From a virus, in IMG/VR virus record IMGVR_UViG_3300021961_000330, positions 1 through 33,811 of that record: a DNA stretch of 33,811 bases. One strand, written 5' to 3'. The notes below the pieces were generated by a model. It saw nothing but the letters and a program-made list of their open reading frames with translations, ran no database searches and was not told where the DNA came from. Each line of letters opens with the position of its first letter. Within the stretch, counting starts at the first letter, position 1. The translations under genes and the position numbers were made by a program. Shown piece by piece: positions 16,472 through 24,057 of the stretch.

Positions 16472-18940
16472 ATGTCCGATATCTCAATCAATCCGGTTAC
16501 CCGCCGTGTGCAATATACGGGCAATACGGGGCTAGGTCCTTTTGTTTTTACATTCAATATCCTGACTAGCACGGACATCGTTGCGTATAAAAACAGCACG
16601 CTGTTAACGCTGACGACAGACTATACCGTCACGATCAACGCTAACGGTACTGGCTCCATTACCTTAACTGGATCTGGCAACGGCACAGCCTTGATAAGCG
16701 CAGATATCCTAACCATCATTGGCGGTCGCGAGCTTAGTCGTACAACTGACTTTGTAACGGCTGGCGATCTGTTGGCGTCGAGCCTGAATGAACAGCTCGA
16801 CAGCCAGGTCATTATGGTGCAGCAGCTGGATGAGAAGGTCGAGCGCACCATGCGCGTGAGCCCGGATGATGTTTACACCGACATGACTTTGCCTATTAAA
16901 AGCAATCGCGCTGGCAAGACTTTGGCATTTCACGAAACATCTGGCGACCCCGTTGCTGGTCCAGATCTGGCATCGGTCACAACAGTTGCCACTCAATCGG
17001 CAAATATCAACACGGTTGCCGACAATATTGGAAGCGTCAATACTGTCGCTGGAATATCTGGCAACGTGACTACCGTGGCGGGCATTTCTGGTAATGTCAC
17101 CACAGTCGCTAGCAACAATGCCAATGTCACGACTGTTGCCACCGACCTGGCTGGCTCTGACAATATCGGTACGGTGGCTGGGGCAATTGCCAATGTCAAT
17201 CTGACAGGAGGCAGTATTGCTAACGTTAATACAGTTGGAACCAACCTAGGTGGCATTGACACGATTGGTACTGTTGCTACTAACATTGCAGATGTAAATG
17301 CGGTGGGTGGCAGTATTGCTAATGTCAATACAGTTGCTGGAGAGTTGGGCGTTGGTCAAGATGTAACCGTTGTTGCCGCAAATTTATCTGGCACCAATAC
17401 AATCGGAACCGTTGCCACCAACATTGCAAACGTCAACACTGTGGGCGGTATTTCTGCAAACGTCACGACCGTGGCTGGGATTAGCGCAGACGTTACCACG
17501 GTTGCCGCTGACGGTACGGATATCGGAACCGTTGCTACTAACATTGCAAATGTAAATACTGTCGCAGGAATTAGTGCTAATGTCACGACGGTTGCGGGCA
17601 ATACAGCCAACATCAATGCCGTGGTAGCAGACGCCACAGATATTGGAACCGTTGCGACCAACATCGCTAATGTCAATGCCGTAGCTGGGATTAGCGCTGA
17701 TGTCACCGCCGTAGCTGCTGACGCAACCGATATTGGCACGGTTGCTACTGATATAACGGGCGCAAATACAATTGGCACGGTAGCTGGAATTGCAGGCAAT
17801 GTTACGACCGTTGCTGGCATCAGCGGCAATGTTACGACGGTAGCTAGCAATAGCGCCAACGTCACAACAGTAGCTGGTATTAGTGGGAATGTCACGACTG
17901 TTGCTGGCATTTCTTCTGATGTAACGACAGTCGTAACCTATGCAGCAGACATCGGCACGGTTGCGGGCATATCTGCCAACGTCACAACAGTCGCTGGTGT
18001 AAGCGGTGATGTTTCAACAGTCGCTGGTATTAGCGGAAATGTCACGACGGTGGCTGGTGTTTCAGCCGATGTCACGACGGTTGCTGGGGTATCTGCCAAC
18101 GTCACAACAGTCGCTGGAATTTCTGCCGATGTCACGACGGTTGCAGCAGATGGAACAGATATCGGCTTGGTGGCTGGCGTATCAGCGGACGTTACAACAG
18201 TAGCTGGGCAAATTAACCCAACCAACAATATTTCAACGGTCGCTAGTGCCGCCGCCAATATTGCTACGGTCGCTGGTATATCCGCAAACGTAACCACGGT
18301 CGCTGGAATTTCTAATGACGTAACAACCGTTGCAAACGATGGTACTGACATTGGAACCGTTGCGACCAACATTGCGAATGTTAATACGGTTGCTGGTATA
18401 TCTGCCAATGTTACAACAGTAGCTGGAATTTCTAGCGATGTAACCACCGTCGCGACAAACGTAGCAGACATTACAAATTTCTCGGACGTTTATTACGGGC
18501 CTGCGGCAAGTGCGCCATCAACCCGCCAGGACACTACCGCACTCCAAGCTGGTGACTTGTACTACAACACAACAAGCGACCAAATGTTTGCTTATAGCGG
18601 CAGCGCATGGGCGGCTACTGCAACTGGGGTAGTGACCGAGGTGTCAGCTGCGGTTGCTGCCTCTAATATTGACTTATCCTCGGCTAACTACTTTACGAAG
18701 ACGATTAGCGGCACGACCACGTTTACTGTCTCAAACGTCGCCAGCAGCGGCACGGTGTCGGCGTTTATTTTGACGCTCACCAATGGCGGCGCTTACACGA
18801 TCAACTGGTTTGGCGGTGTTACTTGGAATCTTGGAACCGCACCAATATTAACGGTAAGCGGGACGGATATATTGGCGTTCTTTACGAGCGATGGAGGCAC
18901 GACATGGCGCGGTTTGGTTTTAGCTCAAGCGGTGGCTTAA
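16472..18940 (+). CDS. Tail fibre with T7 gp17-like N-terminus and decapeptide repeats
   Basis: The 822-residue product has three parts. Residues 1-160 are a podovirus fibre anchor (RRVQYTGNTGLGPFVFTFNILTSTDIVAYKN, then LTGSGNGTALI and a helix with LNEQLDSQVIMVQQLDEKVERTMRV), which should bind the nozzle/adaptor. Residues about 167-667 are roughly fifty copies of a ten-residue unit of the form (A/G)-I-S-x-(N/D)-V-T-T-V-A, which should form the shaft. The C-terminus (residues 670-822) has YYGPAASAPSTRQDTTALQAGDLYYN and a tip with INWFGGVTWNLGTAP and GTTWRGLVLAQAVA, common endings of aquatic phage fibres. The protein is likely trimeric and binds the host surface. GGAG upstream serves as ribosome binding site. 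Confidence 0.85.
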   Translation: MSDISINPVTRRVQYTGNTGLGPFVFTFNILTSTDIVAYKNSTLLTLTTDYTVTINANGTGSITLTGSGNGTALISADILTIIGGRELSRTTDFVTAGDLLASSLNEQLDSQVIMVQQLDEKVERTMRVSPDDVYTDMTLPIKSNRAGKTLAFHETSGDPVAGPDLASVTTVATQSANINTVADNIGSVNTVAGISGNVTTVAGISGNVTTVASNNANVTTVATDLAGSDNIGTVAGAIANVNLTGGSIANVNTVGTNLGGIDTIGTVATNIADVNAVGGSIANVNTVAGELGVGQDVTVVAANLSGTNTIGTVATNIANVNTVGGISANVTTVAGISADVTTVAADGTDIGTVATNIANVNTVAGISANVTTVAGNTANINAVVADATDIGTVATNIANVNAVAGISADVTAVAADATDIGTVATDITGANTIGTVAGIAGNVTTVAGISGNVTTVASNSANVTTVAGISGNVTTVAGISSDVTTVVTYAADIGTVAGISANVTTVAGVSGDVSTVAGISGNVTTVAGVSADVTTVAGVSANVTTVAGISADVTTVAADGTDIGLVAGVSADVTTVAGQINPTNNISTVASAAANIATVAGISANVTTVAGISNDVTTVANDGTDIGTVATNIANVNTVAGISANVTTVAGISSDVTTVATNVADITNFSDVYYGPAASAPSTRQDTTALQAGDLYYNTTSDQMFAYSGSAWAATATGVVTEVSAAVAASNIDLSSANYFTKTISGTTTFTVSNVASSGTVSAFILTLTNGGAYTINWFGGVTWNLGTAPILTVSGTDILAFFTSDGGTTWRGLVLAQAVA
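16971..18470 (+). repeat. Decapeptide-coding tandem repeat region in the fibre shaft
   Basis: About 1.5 kb encodes a tandem series of ten-residue units with consensus AGIS-x-(N/D)-VTTV, with occasional variants such as DIGTVATNIANVN. At protein level the copies are very similar, but the codons differ between neighbouring copies, so DNA identity is much lower than protein identity. Both strands are free of stops for long stretches here, which produces long spurious antisense frames. Confidence 0.85.
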
Positions 18941-18941
18941 T

Positions 18942-20561
18942 ATGACTGTACGTTCTATCACACAAGCAGCGGCTGGTTTTAAGCCTAAAGTTGTTGATTT
19001 GGCAACGGCTGAATTTAATGTTTCGCCAATAAATTATGTTGATGTGTCCCCAGTATATGCACATATGACATCAGGAACTTTTAGTTCTGATGGAACAAAA
19101 ATGTATATTGTCAGCACAATCACGGATATTATTTATGAATATGACCTATCTACGGCGTGGGATTTAAGCACAGTAACGCATAATCAAAATAGCTCATCCA
19201 TAACTGCTCAAGGCACATTTCCCAATGCGTTGTTTTTTAAATCTGACGGAACAAAGATGTATGTTCCCGAAAATGCCAACGACAACGTAAACGAATATAA
19301 CCTATCAACGGCATGGGATATCAGCACTCTAACTTATTCTCAGAGTTTTTCTATTGCGACAGAAGCGCCAGGCCCTACAGGTGTTTGGTTTAAACCTGAC
19401 GGGACAATAATGTATGTTGTCTGTTTCACTAATGACGCGGTTTTTCAGTACACATTGTCTACTGCTTGGGATGTTAGTACAGCTTCTTATGCGTCAAAAA
19501 CAAAGTCTGTTGCAACTGAAGATTCCATACCAACTGGTATATTTTTAAAACCAGATGGGACAAAAATGTGGATTTCAGGCAATACTAACGACCGTGTTTA
19601 CGAATACAGCTTATCTACGGCATGGGATGTAAGCACGGCTTCTTACTCAACATCGTATCTTGCTAATTTTGACGGCCTAGAAACATCTTTAGTTAATGTT
19701 TATTTTAAGAGTGATGGCACCGGAATGTTCACCTTTGGTGGTGGCAACAGAAAAGTATACAAACATGATTTATCTACGGCATGGGATTTAAGTACAGCAA
19801 CTTTTAACTACCCATCCACAAATTACTTCCGCACCGCCACCCAAGACAACTCACCGCAAGCATTGTTTTTCAAACCTGACGGCACGATTATGTATCAGGT
19901 TGGGGCGCAAAACGACAAAGTATCTCAATATAGCCTGTCAACAGCATGGGACATTACGACTGCATCATATTCTCAAGCCTTTTCTGTTCTTACTCAAACA
20001 GGTTTACCAAGGGGGTTATTTTTTAAACCTGACGGGACAAAGATGTATGTTTCTGAAAGCATAACTGATACTGTTCTTGAGTATGATTTGAGTACAGCAT
20101 GGGATGTAAGTACAGCAAGTTACTCTCAAAATTTTAGCGTTGTAACTCAAGAAAACAATCCTATAGGTTTGTGGTTTAAAGATGATGGGGCAAAGATGTT
20201 TGTCGTAGGGACTGGAAGCGATGCAGTCCAAGAATACAACCTATCTACAGCATGGGATATAAGTACCGCCAGTCACTCGCAGGGATTTAGCGTTGCAACA
20301 GAAGAGACATCTCCTCTAGGATTGTCTTTTACAGAAGACGGGAGGCAAATGCTTATTGTAGGCACCACCAACAGAGCGTTATTTGCATACGACCTATCTA
20401 CAGCTTGGGACGTAAGCACAGCTAGTTATTCATCAACTTTTAATCTTCCCGTTTTGCTTTACCTAAGCCCATATTCTTGTTTTGTGAACTCCGACAAAAG
20501 CAAAATTTATATTTCTAACCAGACTAGCCCGGACGATGGTGTCTATGCTCTTGATTTGTGA
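18942..20561 (+). CDS. Propeller-like repeat protein, probable tail receptor-binding protein
   Basis: The 539-residue product is a short N-terminus plus ten repeats of about 46 to 50 residues. Each repeat has the form (G/L)-(V/L)-(F/W)-F-K-x-DGTKMY, a variable strand with an Asp or Asn, then EY-(D/N/S)-LSTAWD-(V/I/L)-STASY. Nine full LSTAWD motifs are visible; the tenth unit ends early at YALDL, as when a last blade is completed by N-terminal sequence. The spacing suits a beta-propeller of the NHL/YVTN sort. DNA here is clearly richer in A and T than the flanking genes, a sign of separate acquisition. The gene begins one base after the fibre stop and precedes a fibre chaperone, so a role at the tail tip in host or polysaccharide binding is likely but unproven. 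Confidence 0.7.
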   Translation: MTVRSITQAAAGFKPKVVDLATAEFNVSPINYVDVSPVYAHMTSGTFSSDGTKMYIVSTITDIIYEYDLSTAWDLSTVTHNQNSSSITAQGTFPNALFFKSDGTKMYVPENANDNVNEYNLSTAWDISTLTYSQSFSIATEAPGPTGVWFKPDGTIMYVVCFTNDAVFQYTLSTAWDVSTASYASKTKSVATEDSIPTGIFLKPDGTKMWISGNTNDRVYEYSLSTAWDVSTASYSTSYLANFDGLETSLVNVYFKSDGTGMFTFGGGNRKVYKHDLSTAWDLSTATFNYPSTNYFRTATQDNSPQALFFKPDGTIMYQVGAQNDKVSQYSLSTAWDITTASYSQAFSVLTQTGLPRGLFFKPDGTKMYVSESITDTVLEYDLSTAWDVSTASYSQNFSVVTQENNPIGLWFKDDGAKMFVVGTGSDAVQEYNLSTAWDISTASHSQGFSVATEETSPLGLSFTEDGRQMLIVGTTNRALFAYDLSTAWDVSTASYSSTFNLPVLLYLSPYSCFVNSDKSKIYISNQTSPDDGVYALDL

Positions 20562-20569
20562 GGTAAAAA

Positions 20570-21001
20570 ATGTACGCAAAAATTACAAACGGCGTGGTCA
20601 GTCAATACCCATACACGATTGGTCAATTTCGCCGCGACAATCCAAACACTTCTTTCCCAAAAGATGTGCCAATTGAAACACTCAATGCTTTTGGTGTGGT
20701 TGAAGTAACCGCCACGCCAAAGCCTGCAATTGACAACAAGACCCATACGCAAACGCGCTCTGTTGATTTGGTTGATGGTTCGTGGGTTGAGACATGGGCG
20801 TCCCAGCAAAGACCAGAAGAAGACGCTGGCAAGAATGTGCGCGGTGAACGCAACCGCTTGCTCGCCCAATCAGATTGGACGCAGGGCAAAGACATTCCCG
20901 AGGCAACGTCTACGGCTTGGGCGGCATACCGTCAAGCGCTGCGTGATATCCCGACGCAAGCTGGCTTCCCCTATAACCTAACTTGGCCCCAAGAGCCATG
21001 A
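20570..21001 (+). CDS. Tail fibre assembly chaperone-like protein
   Basis: The 143-residue product ends in a well-known block: VRGERNRLLAQSDWTQGKDIPEATSTAWAAYRQALRDIPTQAGFPYNLTWPQEP, shared by phage tail assembly chaperone families (Phage_tail_APC type). The N-terminal half (MYAKITNGVVSQYPYTIGQFRRDNPNTSFP) is also typical. These proteins help fold or trimerise fibres and usually follow their client gene, as here. GAGG lies upstream as ribosome binding site. Confidence 0.85.
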   Translation: MYAKITNGVVSQYPYTIGQFRRDNPNTSFPKDVPIETLNAFGVVEVTATPKPAIDNKTHTQTRSVDLVDGSWVETWASQQRPEEDAGKNVRGERNRLLAQSDWTQGKDIPEATSTAWAAYRQALRDIPTQAGFPYNLTWPQEP

Positions 21002-21019
21002 TTTTAGGAAAAAATAAAA

Positions 21020-21211
21020 ATGGAACGAAACGTAGCGTCTGCACATACACGCATTGATGCCCTGGAAAAAGAAGTCGTGGCTATTAAGACCGAAGTACGC
21101 ATCCAGTTCAAGGATTTGTTTGGTCGCGTCAAGCGGCTAGAGACAATCCTGATTGGCGCTACGGGCACGATCCTGGTCTTGCTGTTTAGCATCCTGGTGA
21201 AGATGGGCTAA
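21020..21211 (+). CDS. XhlA-like coiled-coil membrane protein
   Basis: The 63-residue product has an N-terminal amphipathic coiled coil (about residues 5-42: ARIDALEKEVVAIKTEVRIQFKDLFGRVKRLE-like heptads) and one C-terminal transmembrane helix (ILIGATGTILVLLFSILV, about 43-60). That is the layout of the haemolysin XhlA family, which assists phage holins at the inner membrane. It opens the lysis cassette. A ribosome binding site (TTAGGA) precedes the ATG. Confidence 0.7.
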   Translation: MERNVASAHTRIDALEKEVVAIKTEVRIQFKDLFGRVKRLETILIGATGTILVLLFSILVKMG

Positions 21212-21215
21212 CTGA

Positions 21216-21695
21216 ATGGACCCGGTCAGCATCTTTATGGCTGCCACGGCAGCCTTTAACACGGTAAAGAAACTGGTCGAAGCGGGTCGCGAAGTCGAGG
21301 ATGTTCTCGGTCAAATCGGGACCTGGATGGGCAAGGTCTCCGAGCTCAACGCAATTGACAACAAAAAGCCTGGCTTGTTCCAACGCATTGGTGGCGGCAA
21401 GTCAATCGAACAAGAGGCGATGGAACAGCTGCAACGCAGAGAGGCTGTTCGTAAACAACATCTTGAGCTAATGAGTATGGTCCGGCTGCGGTACGGTCCA
21501 GCCGCATACGACGATTTGCTCCAGATGCAGCGCCAGATCAAGCTCAAGCGTGAGCGCGAAATTATCCACCAGCAGCAACGACGCCGGGACCTGGTTGGAT
21601 ATATCCTGGCGGCAATTGTTTTGGCTTTGGCGATCTGGGCTTTGTGGGGGATGATCGCGACAGCTATTGATTGGAAACTAAACGGGATTAAATAA
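21216..21695 (+). CDS. Membrane-anchored coiled-coil protein, candidate inner spanin
   Basis: The 159-residue product starts MDPVSIFMAATAAFNTVKKLVEAGREVEDVLGQIGTWMGKVSE, continues with a long charged helix (about residues 68-125, QEAMEQLQRREAVRKQHLELM...QMQRQIKLKREREIIHQQQRRR) and ends with one strong transmembrane helix (about 126-148). I recall the family from aquatic phages as a protein of unknown function. Position in the lysis cassette and pairing with a downstream lipoprotein-like gene suggest a spanin-type role, but the topology (helix at the C-terminus) differs from classical Rz. It overlaps the next gene by one base. Confidence 0.55.
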   Translation: MDPVSIFMAATAAFNTVKKLVEAGREVEDVLGQIGTWMGKVSELNAIDNKKPGLFQRIGGGKSIEQEAMEQLQRREAVRKQHLELMSMVRLRYGPAAYDDLLQMQRQIKLKREREIIHQQQRRRDLVGYILAAIVLALAIWALWGMIATAIDWKLNGIK

Positions 21696-21991
21696 TGGCT
21701 AGTTCCGACAAGTACAGCAACAATCCGCTCGCGCTGCGCGCTTGGCAGGATGGGTACGAGGAGGGACTAGCACAAGCCAACATCACCGCGCGCGTTACCT
21801 TATGGTCGATCGTTGTCATCTTTGCGATTCTTAGCCTAGCGATTACCGCTGGCTGCTCTGACCGCTACCGCTACCCTTGCCAGGACCCGGCAAACCACAG
21901 CACGAAAGAATGTAAAAGCCCCGTATGCGAGGCTGATGAGACTTGCTCAAACTATTTGGTGGAGGTAACAGATGAAACCAAACCTCGATGA
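21695..21991 (+). CDS. Membrane protein with lipobox-like Cys, candidate outer spanin
   Basis: The 98-residue product has a hydrophobic segment (about residues 34-52: LWSIVVIFAILSLAITAG) followed at once by Cys and a conserved block, CSDRYRYPCQDP, with four further Cys residues. The TAGC before the Cys resembles a lipoprotein processing site, though Thr at -3 is a poor fit and the signal is preceded by 33 residues. The C-terminal part would be periplasmic with disulphides. The CSDRYRYPCQDP family is common in aquatic phages and lacks a proven function. The ATG shares one base with the preceding stop, and the end overlaps the next gene by 20 bases. Confidence 0.55.
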   Translation: MASSDKYSNNPLALRAWQDGYEEGLAQANITARVTLWSIVVIFAILSLAITAGCSDRYRYPCQDPANHSTKECKSPVCEADETCSNYLVEVTDETKPR

Positions 21992-22214
21992 TTGGCTGCG
22001 CTTTATTGTCGGGCTTGCGATGGCGCTCACGCTTATTGGTATCGTCGGCGTCTCTCTCTGGTCTGTCGTATTTGTCACGCAGCCGATGCTCGGTCAGGCT
22101 CCGAATGATGCCGAATTTTTTAAACTGGTTAATCCAATCGCCACGTTTGTCGTCGGTGCGCTTAGCGGCGTGATGGCTGGCTCGCGTCGCGATAAGAAAG
22201 AGGAGACTGAATAA
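21972..22214 (+). CDS. Two-helix small membrane protein, holin-like
   Basis: The 80-residue product begins MKPNLDDWLRFIVG and has two predicted membrane segments, about residues 10-32 (FIVGLAMALTLIGIVGVSLW) and 53-68 (LVNPIATFVVGALSGVM), with a charged C-terminus (GSRRDKKEETE). Size, two helices and a charged tail fit a class II holin or a holin partner. It overlaps the preceding gene by 20 bases in another frame and meets the 3TM holin gene by one base. Confidence 0.6.
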   Translation: MKPNLDDWLRFIVGLAMALTLIGIVGVSLWSVVFVTQPMLGQAPNDAEFFKLVNPIATFVVGALSGVMAGSRRDKKEETE

Positions 22215-22624
22215 TGCTGCCACTTGCCGGATTGCTGGACATTGGGTCCAAGCTGGTCGATAAACTAATCCCCGACCCTGAAGCCAAAGCCAAAGCCCAG
22301 GCTGAGCTAATTAAGATGCAGCAGGATGGTGAGCTCGCCAAGATGGCGAACGATACCAAGCTGTACGAAACCGAGCAGAACAATCTAACCGCCAGGCTGC
22401 AAGCTGACATGAACAGCGACAGCTGGCTGTCTAAGAACATCCGACCCATGACCCTGGTGGCAATCCTGGTCGGCTACTTTACGTTCGCCATGATGAGCGC
22501 GTTCGGCATGGATGCCAACCAGGCATACGTCGAGCTGCTTGGACAATGGGGGATGTTGATTATGTCGTTTTATTTTGGCGGCAGGACCCTGGAAAAGATC
22601 CTGGACATGAAAAACAAGAAATGA
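22214..22624 (+). CDS. Holin, GTA/3TM superfamily
   Basis: The 136-residue product matches the 3TM holin family of gene transfer agents and phages: an N-terminal amphipathic part with LIPDPEAKAKAQAELIKMQQDGELAKM, then LQADMNSDSWLSKNIRPMTL and two or three membrane segments (about 77-98 and 108-124), ending SFYFGGRTLEKILDMKNKK. SWLSKNIRPM and YFGGRTLEK are characteristic. It makes inner-membrane holes that release the peptidase encoded at 22826. Confidence 0.8.
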   Translation: MLPLAGLLDIGSKLVDKLIPDPEAKAKAQAELIKMQQDGELAKMANDTKLYETEQNNLTARLQADMNSDSWLSKNIRPMTLVAILVGYFTFAMMSAFGMDANQAYVELLGQWGMLIMSFYFGGRTLEKILDMKNKK

Positions 22625-22631
22625 GGAAGCG

Positions 22632-22829
22632 ATGACCTGGTTGCCGGTGGCGTTTGTGTGTTTCTTTGGGAACAAATGTGCTTTTTTTCAAGGCAACATT
22701 TCAATTTCAATTGAGCAATGCCAGGTCCAAAATGAATTTGCCAAGGCGTTTCTAGAAAAAGATAAAAAGGTCGAGGCTTTCCAGGTAGATTGCCTTGTTG
22801 TTGAACTTAAAAATACGGATTCGTTATGA
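22632..22829 (+). CDS. Small Cys-containing protein of the lysis cassette
   Basis: This 65-residue product has a hydrophobic start (MTWLPVAFVCFFGNKCAFF) and Cys at 10, 16, 30 and 54, with KKVEAFQVDC near the end. I recall similar four-Cys proteins beside endolysin genes in aquatic phages, function unknown; disulphide bonds in the periplasm are plausible. Its DNA is richer in A and T than its neighbours. GAGGAAG precedes the ATG. It overlaps the peptidase gene by 4 bases (ATGA). Confidence 0.6.
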   Translation: MTWLPVAFVCFFGNKCAFFQGNISISIEQCQVQNEFAKAFLEKDKKVEAFQVDCLVVELKNTDSL

Positions 22830-23293
22830 AATTGTCAGCCCATTTTTCTCTTGAGGAGCTCACAAAAAGTGAGACCGCGCTGCGCTTTGACCTGGATAAC
22901 ACACCCAACGACGAGCAGCTGTCAAACCTGGTGGCGCTTTGCGAAAGTGTGTTGCAGCCGATCCGCGATCATTTCGGCAAGCCAGTTAAAGTTAACAGCG
23001 GCTTTCGCGACAAGGTGGTTAACGCAAAAGTGGGCGGGAGCTCTAAGTCAGATCATTGCAAAGGAATGGCTGCGGACATCGAGATCCCGTCCGTCCCAAA
23101 CGCTGAGCTCGCGCAATTCATTGTCGATTCGGGGATGGCGTTTAGGCAGTGCATATTGGAGTTTTACACCCCAGGCATACCCGATTCGGGCTGGGTCCAT
23201 GTGAGCTACGACATCGCGGACAACAAGCGCCAGGTGTTGACCGCGACAAAGCAGAACGGGCGCACGGTTTACTTGCCAGGACTAGTCCCCTAA
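22826..23293 (+). CDS. Endolysin, M15-type zinc peptidase
   Basis: The 155-residue product is a member of the peptidase M15A family of phage endolysins that cut the peptide stem of peptidoglycan. VNSGFRDKVVNAKVGGSSKSDHCKGMAADIEI contains zinc ligands H77 and D84 in the S-x-H-x-x-G-x-A-x-D motif; ILEF with E112 is the likely general base, and WVHVSY supplies H125, the third ligand. There is no signal peptide, so release depends on the holin. The stop (TAA at 23291-23293) directly abuts the stop of the opposite-strand gene. Confidence 0.92.
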   Translation: MKLSAHFSLEELTKSETALRFDLDNTPNDEQLSNLVALCESVLQPIRDHFGKPVKVNSGFRDKVVNAKVGGSSKSDHCKGMAADIEIPSVPNAELAQFIVDSGMAFRQCILEFYTPGIPDSGWVHVSYDIADNKRQVLTATKQNGRTVYLPGLVP

Positions 23294-23476
23294 CTACTTT
23301 CCCCGCAGAACCGGAGCCCACTTAGTGCGCGGTTCGTTGGCGTGTTTAACGTAAAAGTGAATCAGGTAGTTGATCACCTGGGTGTAAGTCATCTCCACCC
23401 CCGTCTGCTCGGCAATGAACCCCCTGATCTCATCAATGCTTTTGCTGATCGGGATGGTTATCCGTTTTTCTTTCAT
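23294..23476 (-). CDS. Small possible RHH-type protein, end of the minus operon
   Basis: The 60-residue product begins MKEKRITIPISKSIDEIRGFIAEQTGVEMTYTQVINYLIHFYVKH. A short beta segment (RITIPISK) followed by two helices matches ribbon-helix-helix architecture, so DNA binding or an antitoxin-like role is plausible. An upstream in-frame ATG would extend it by 34 residues but overlap the Zn-ribbon gene far more. The chosen ATG has AAGGAAAAG upstream. It overlaps the upstream gene by 44 bases. Its stop touches the endolysin stop. Confidence 0.6.
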   Translation of the reverse strand: MKEKRITIPISKSIDEIRGFIAEQTGVEMTYTQVINYLIHFYVKHANEPRTKWAPVLRGK

Positions 23477-23636
23477 CACGTTTCTTTTCCTTTTTCTTGT
23501 AACCAGGGACAACCACCTCCCTGGTGCTGAACCGATGCTCCAGGTTAAAGCAAAGATAGCGGCGATACTTGCTGCCATCTTTTCTTACTCGCGTTTCCTT
23601 TACATCGGCGGGCTTGTTGCACACCGGGCACTTCAC
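23433..23636 (-). CDS. Zn-ribbon protein, NrdR/Ogr-like N-terminal type
   Basis: The 67-residue basic product starts at GTG (GTGA overlap with the preceding stop) and reads MKCPVCNKPADVKETRVRKDG, then YRRYLCFNLEHRFSTREVVV. Cys3 and Cys6 with Cys29 and His34 could bind zinc, and the CPVC...R(R/Y)RxxC...HRFxTxE arrangement is like the Zn ribbon of NrdR repressors and Ogr/Delta phage activators. The Lys/Arg-rich tail suits nucleic acid binding. It may regulate phage or host genes; which, is unknown. Confidence 0.65.
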   Translation of the reverse strand: MKCPVCNKPADVKETRVRKDGSKYRRYLCFNLEHRFSTREVVVPGYKKKEKKRDERKTDNHPDQQKH

Positions 23637-23836
23637 GCTATGACCCTGAACGATTCGGCAATCTCCAGCTCTTGCAGCTTAGGGTTGCGGTTGTACTCTG
23701 CAAGCGTCGCGACCAGGTAGCCTTGCTCATTGATCAGCAGCAAGCTATCACGCCCGTCGTGCTGCCAATGATCGGCTGTCTTAATCGCAGCAATCAGCTC
23801 GGTGTCTGAAGTGCCGAATTGCATCAGTTGAATCAT
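23633..23836 (-). CDS. Small protein of unknown function
   Basis: The 67-residue product (MIQLMQFGTSDTELIAAIKTADHWQHDGRD and LVATLAEYNRNPKLQELEIAESFRVIA) resembles no family I can name. It looks like a compact alpha/beta fold without membrane segments. Its ATG overlaps the upstream stop by ATGA and its own stop overlaps the next GTG, so it belongs to the same coupled operon. Confidence 0.65.
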   Translation of the reverse strand: MIQLMQFGTSDTELIAAIKTADHWQHDGRDSLLLINEQGYLVATLAEYNRNPKLQELEIAESFRVIA

Positions 23837-24057
23837 AGAATCGTCATCCCGTTTTTGAATCCTTTGGCTCGCTGAATCCAGCCACGGCGCTCGATCGATT
23901 GCAAATGCTTGGCGACCGTCGCCTGGGCGATACCAAACTGCTGCGAGATATCCCGCTGCGTCGGCGTCACCCCGGTGTTTTCTTTGATCTTCACAATGTA
24001 GTCCATAATGTCGCGCTGCTTTTGGGTCAGGCTGAATTTCTCACGATTAACTGACAT
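23833..24057 (-). CDS. LexA-type winged-helix DNA-binding protein without peptidase domain
   Basis: The 74-residue product is a stand-alone winged helix-turn-helix of LexA N-terminal type: FSLTQKQRDIMDYIVKIKENTGVTPTQRDISQQFGIAQATVAKHLQSIERRGWIQR. This covers helix 1 (T11-K25), the turn PTQRDISQQFGIAQATVAKHL (32-52) and the wing. LexA's C-terminal autoprotease is absent, so it cannot be inactivated by RecA in the LexA way. The ATG at 24057 overlaps the upstream stop by 11 bases and is preferred to a far-upstream ATG. It is next to recombination genes and may control this operon or host SOS-type promoters. Confidence 0.75.
   Translation of the reverse strand: MSVNREKFSLTQKQRDIMDYIVKIKENTGVTPTQRDISQQFGIAQATVAKHLQSIERRGWIQRAKGFKNGMTIL

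Noticed and set aside
17356-18471. Long minus-strand frames (184 and 177 codons) opposite the fibre repeats
   Set aside because: They mirror the decapeptide repeat codons (repetitive Ala-Thr-Val), have no ribosome binding site and lie antisense to a clear fibre gene.
16472-21001. Diversity-generating retroelement, prompted by the BPP-1-like head genes
   Set aside because: No reverse transcriptase gene and no template/variable repeat pair is seen anywhere in the window.
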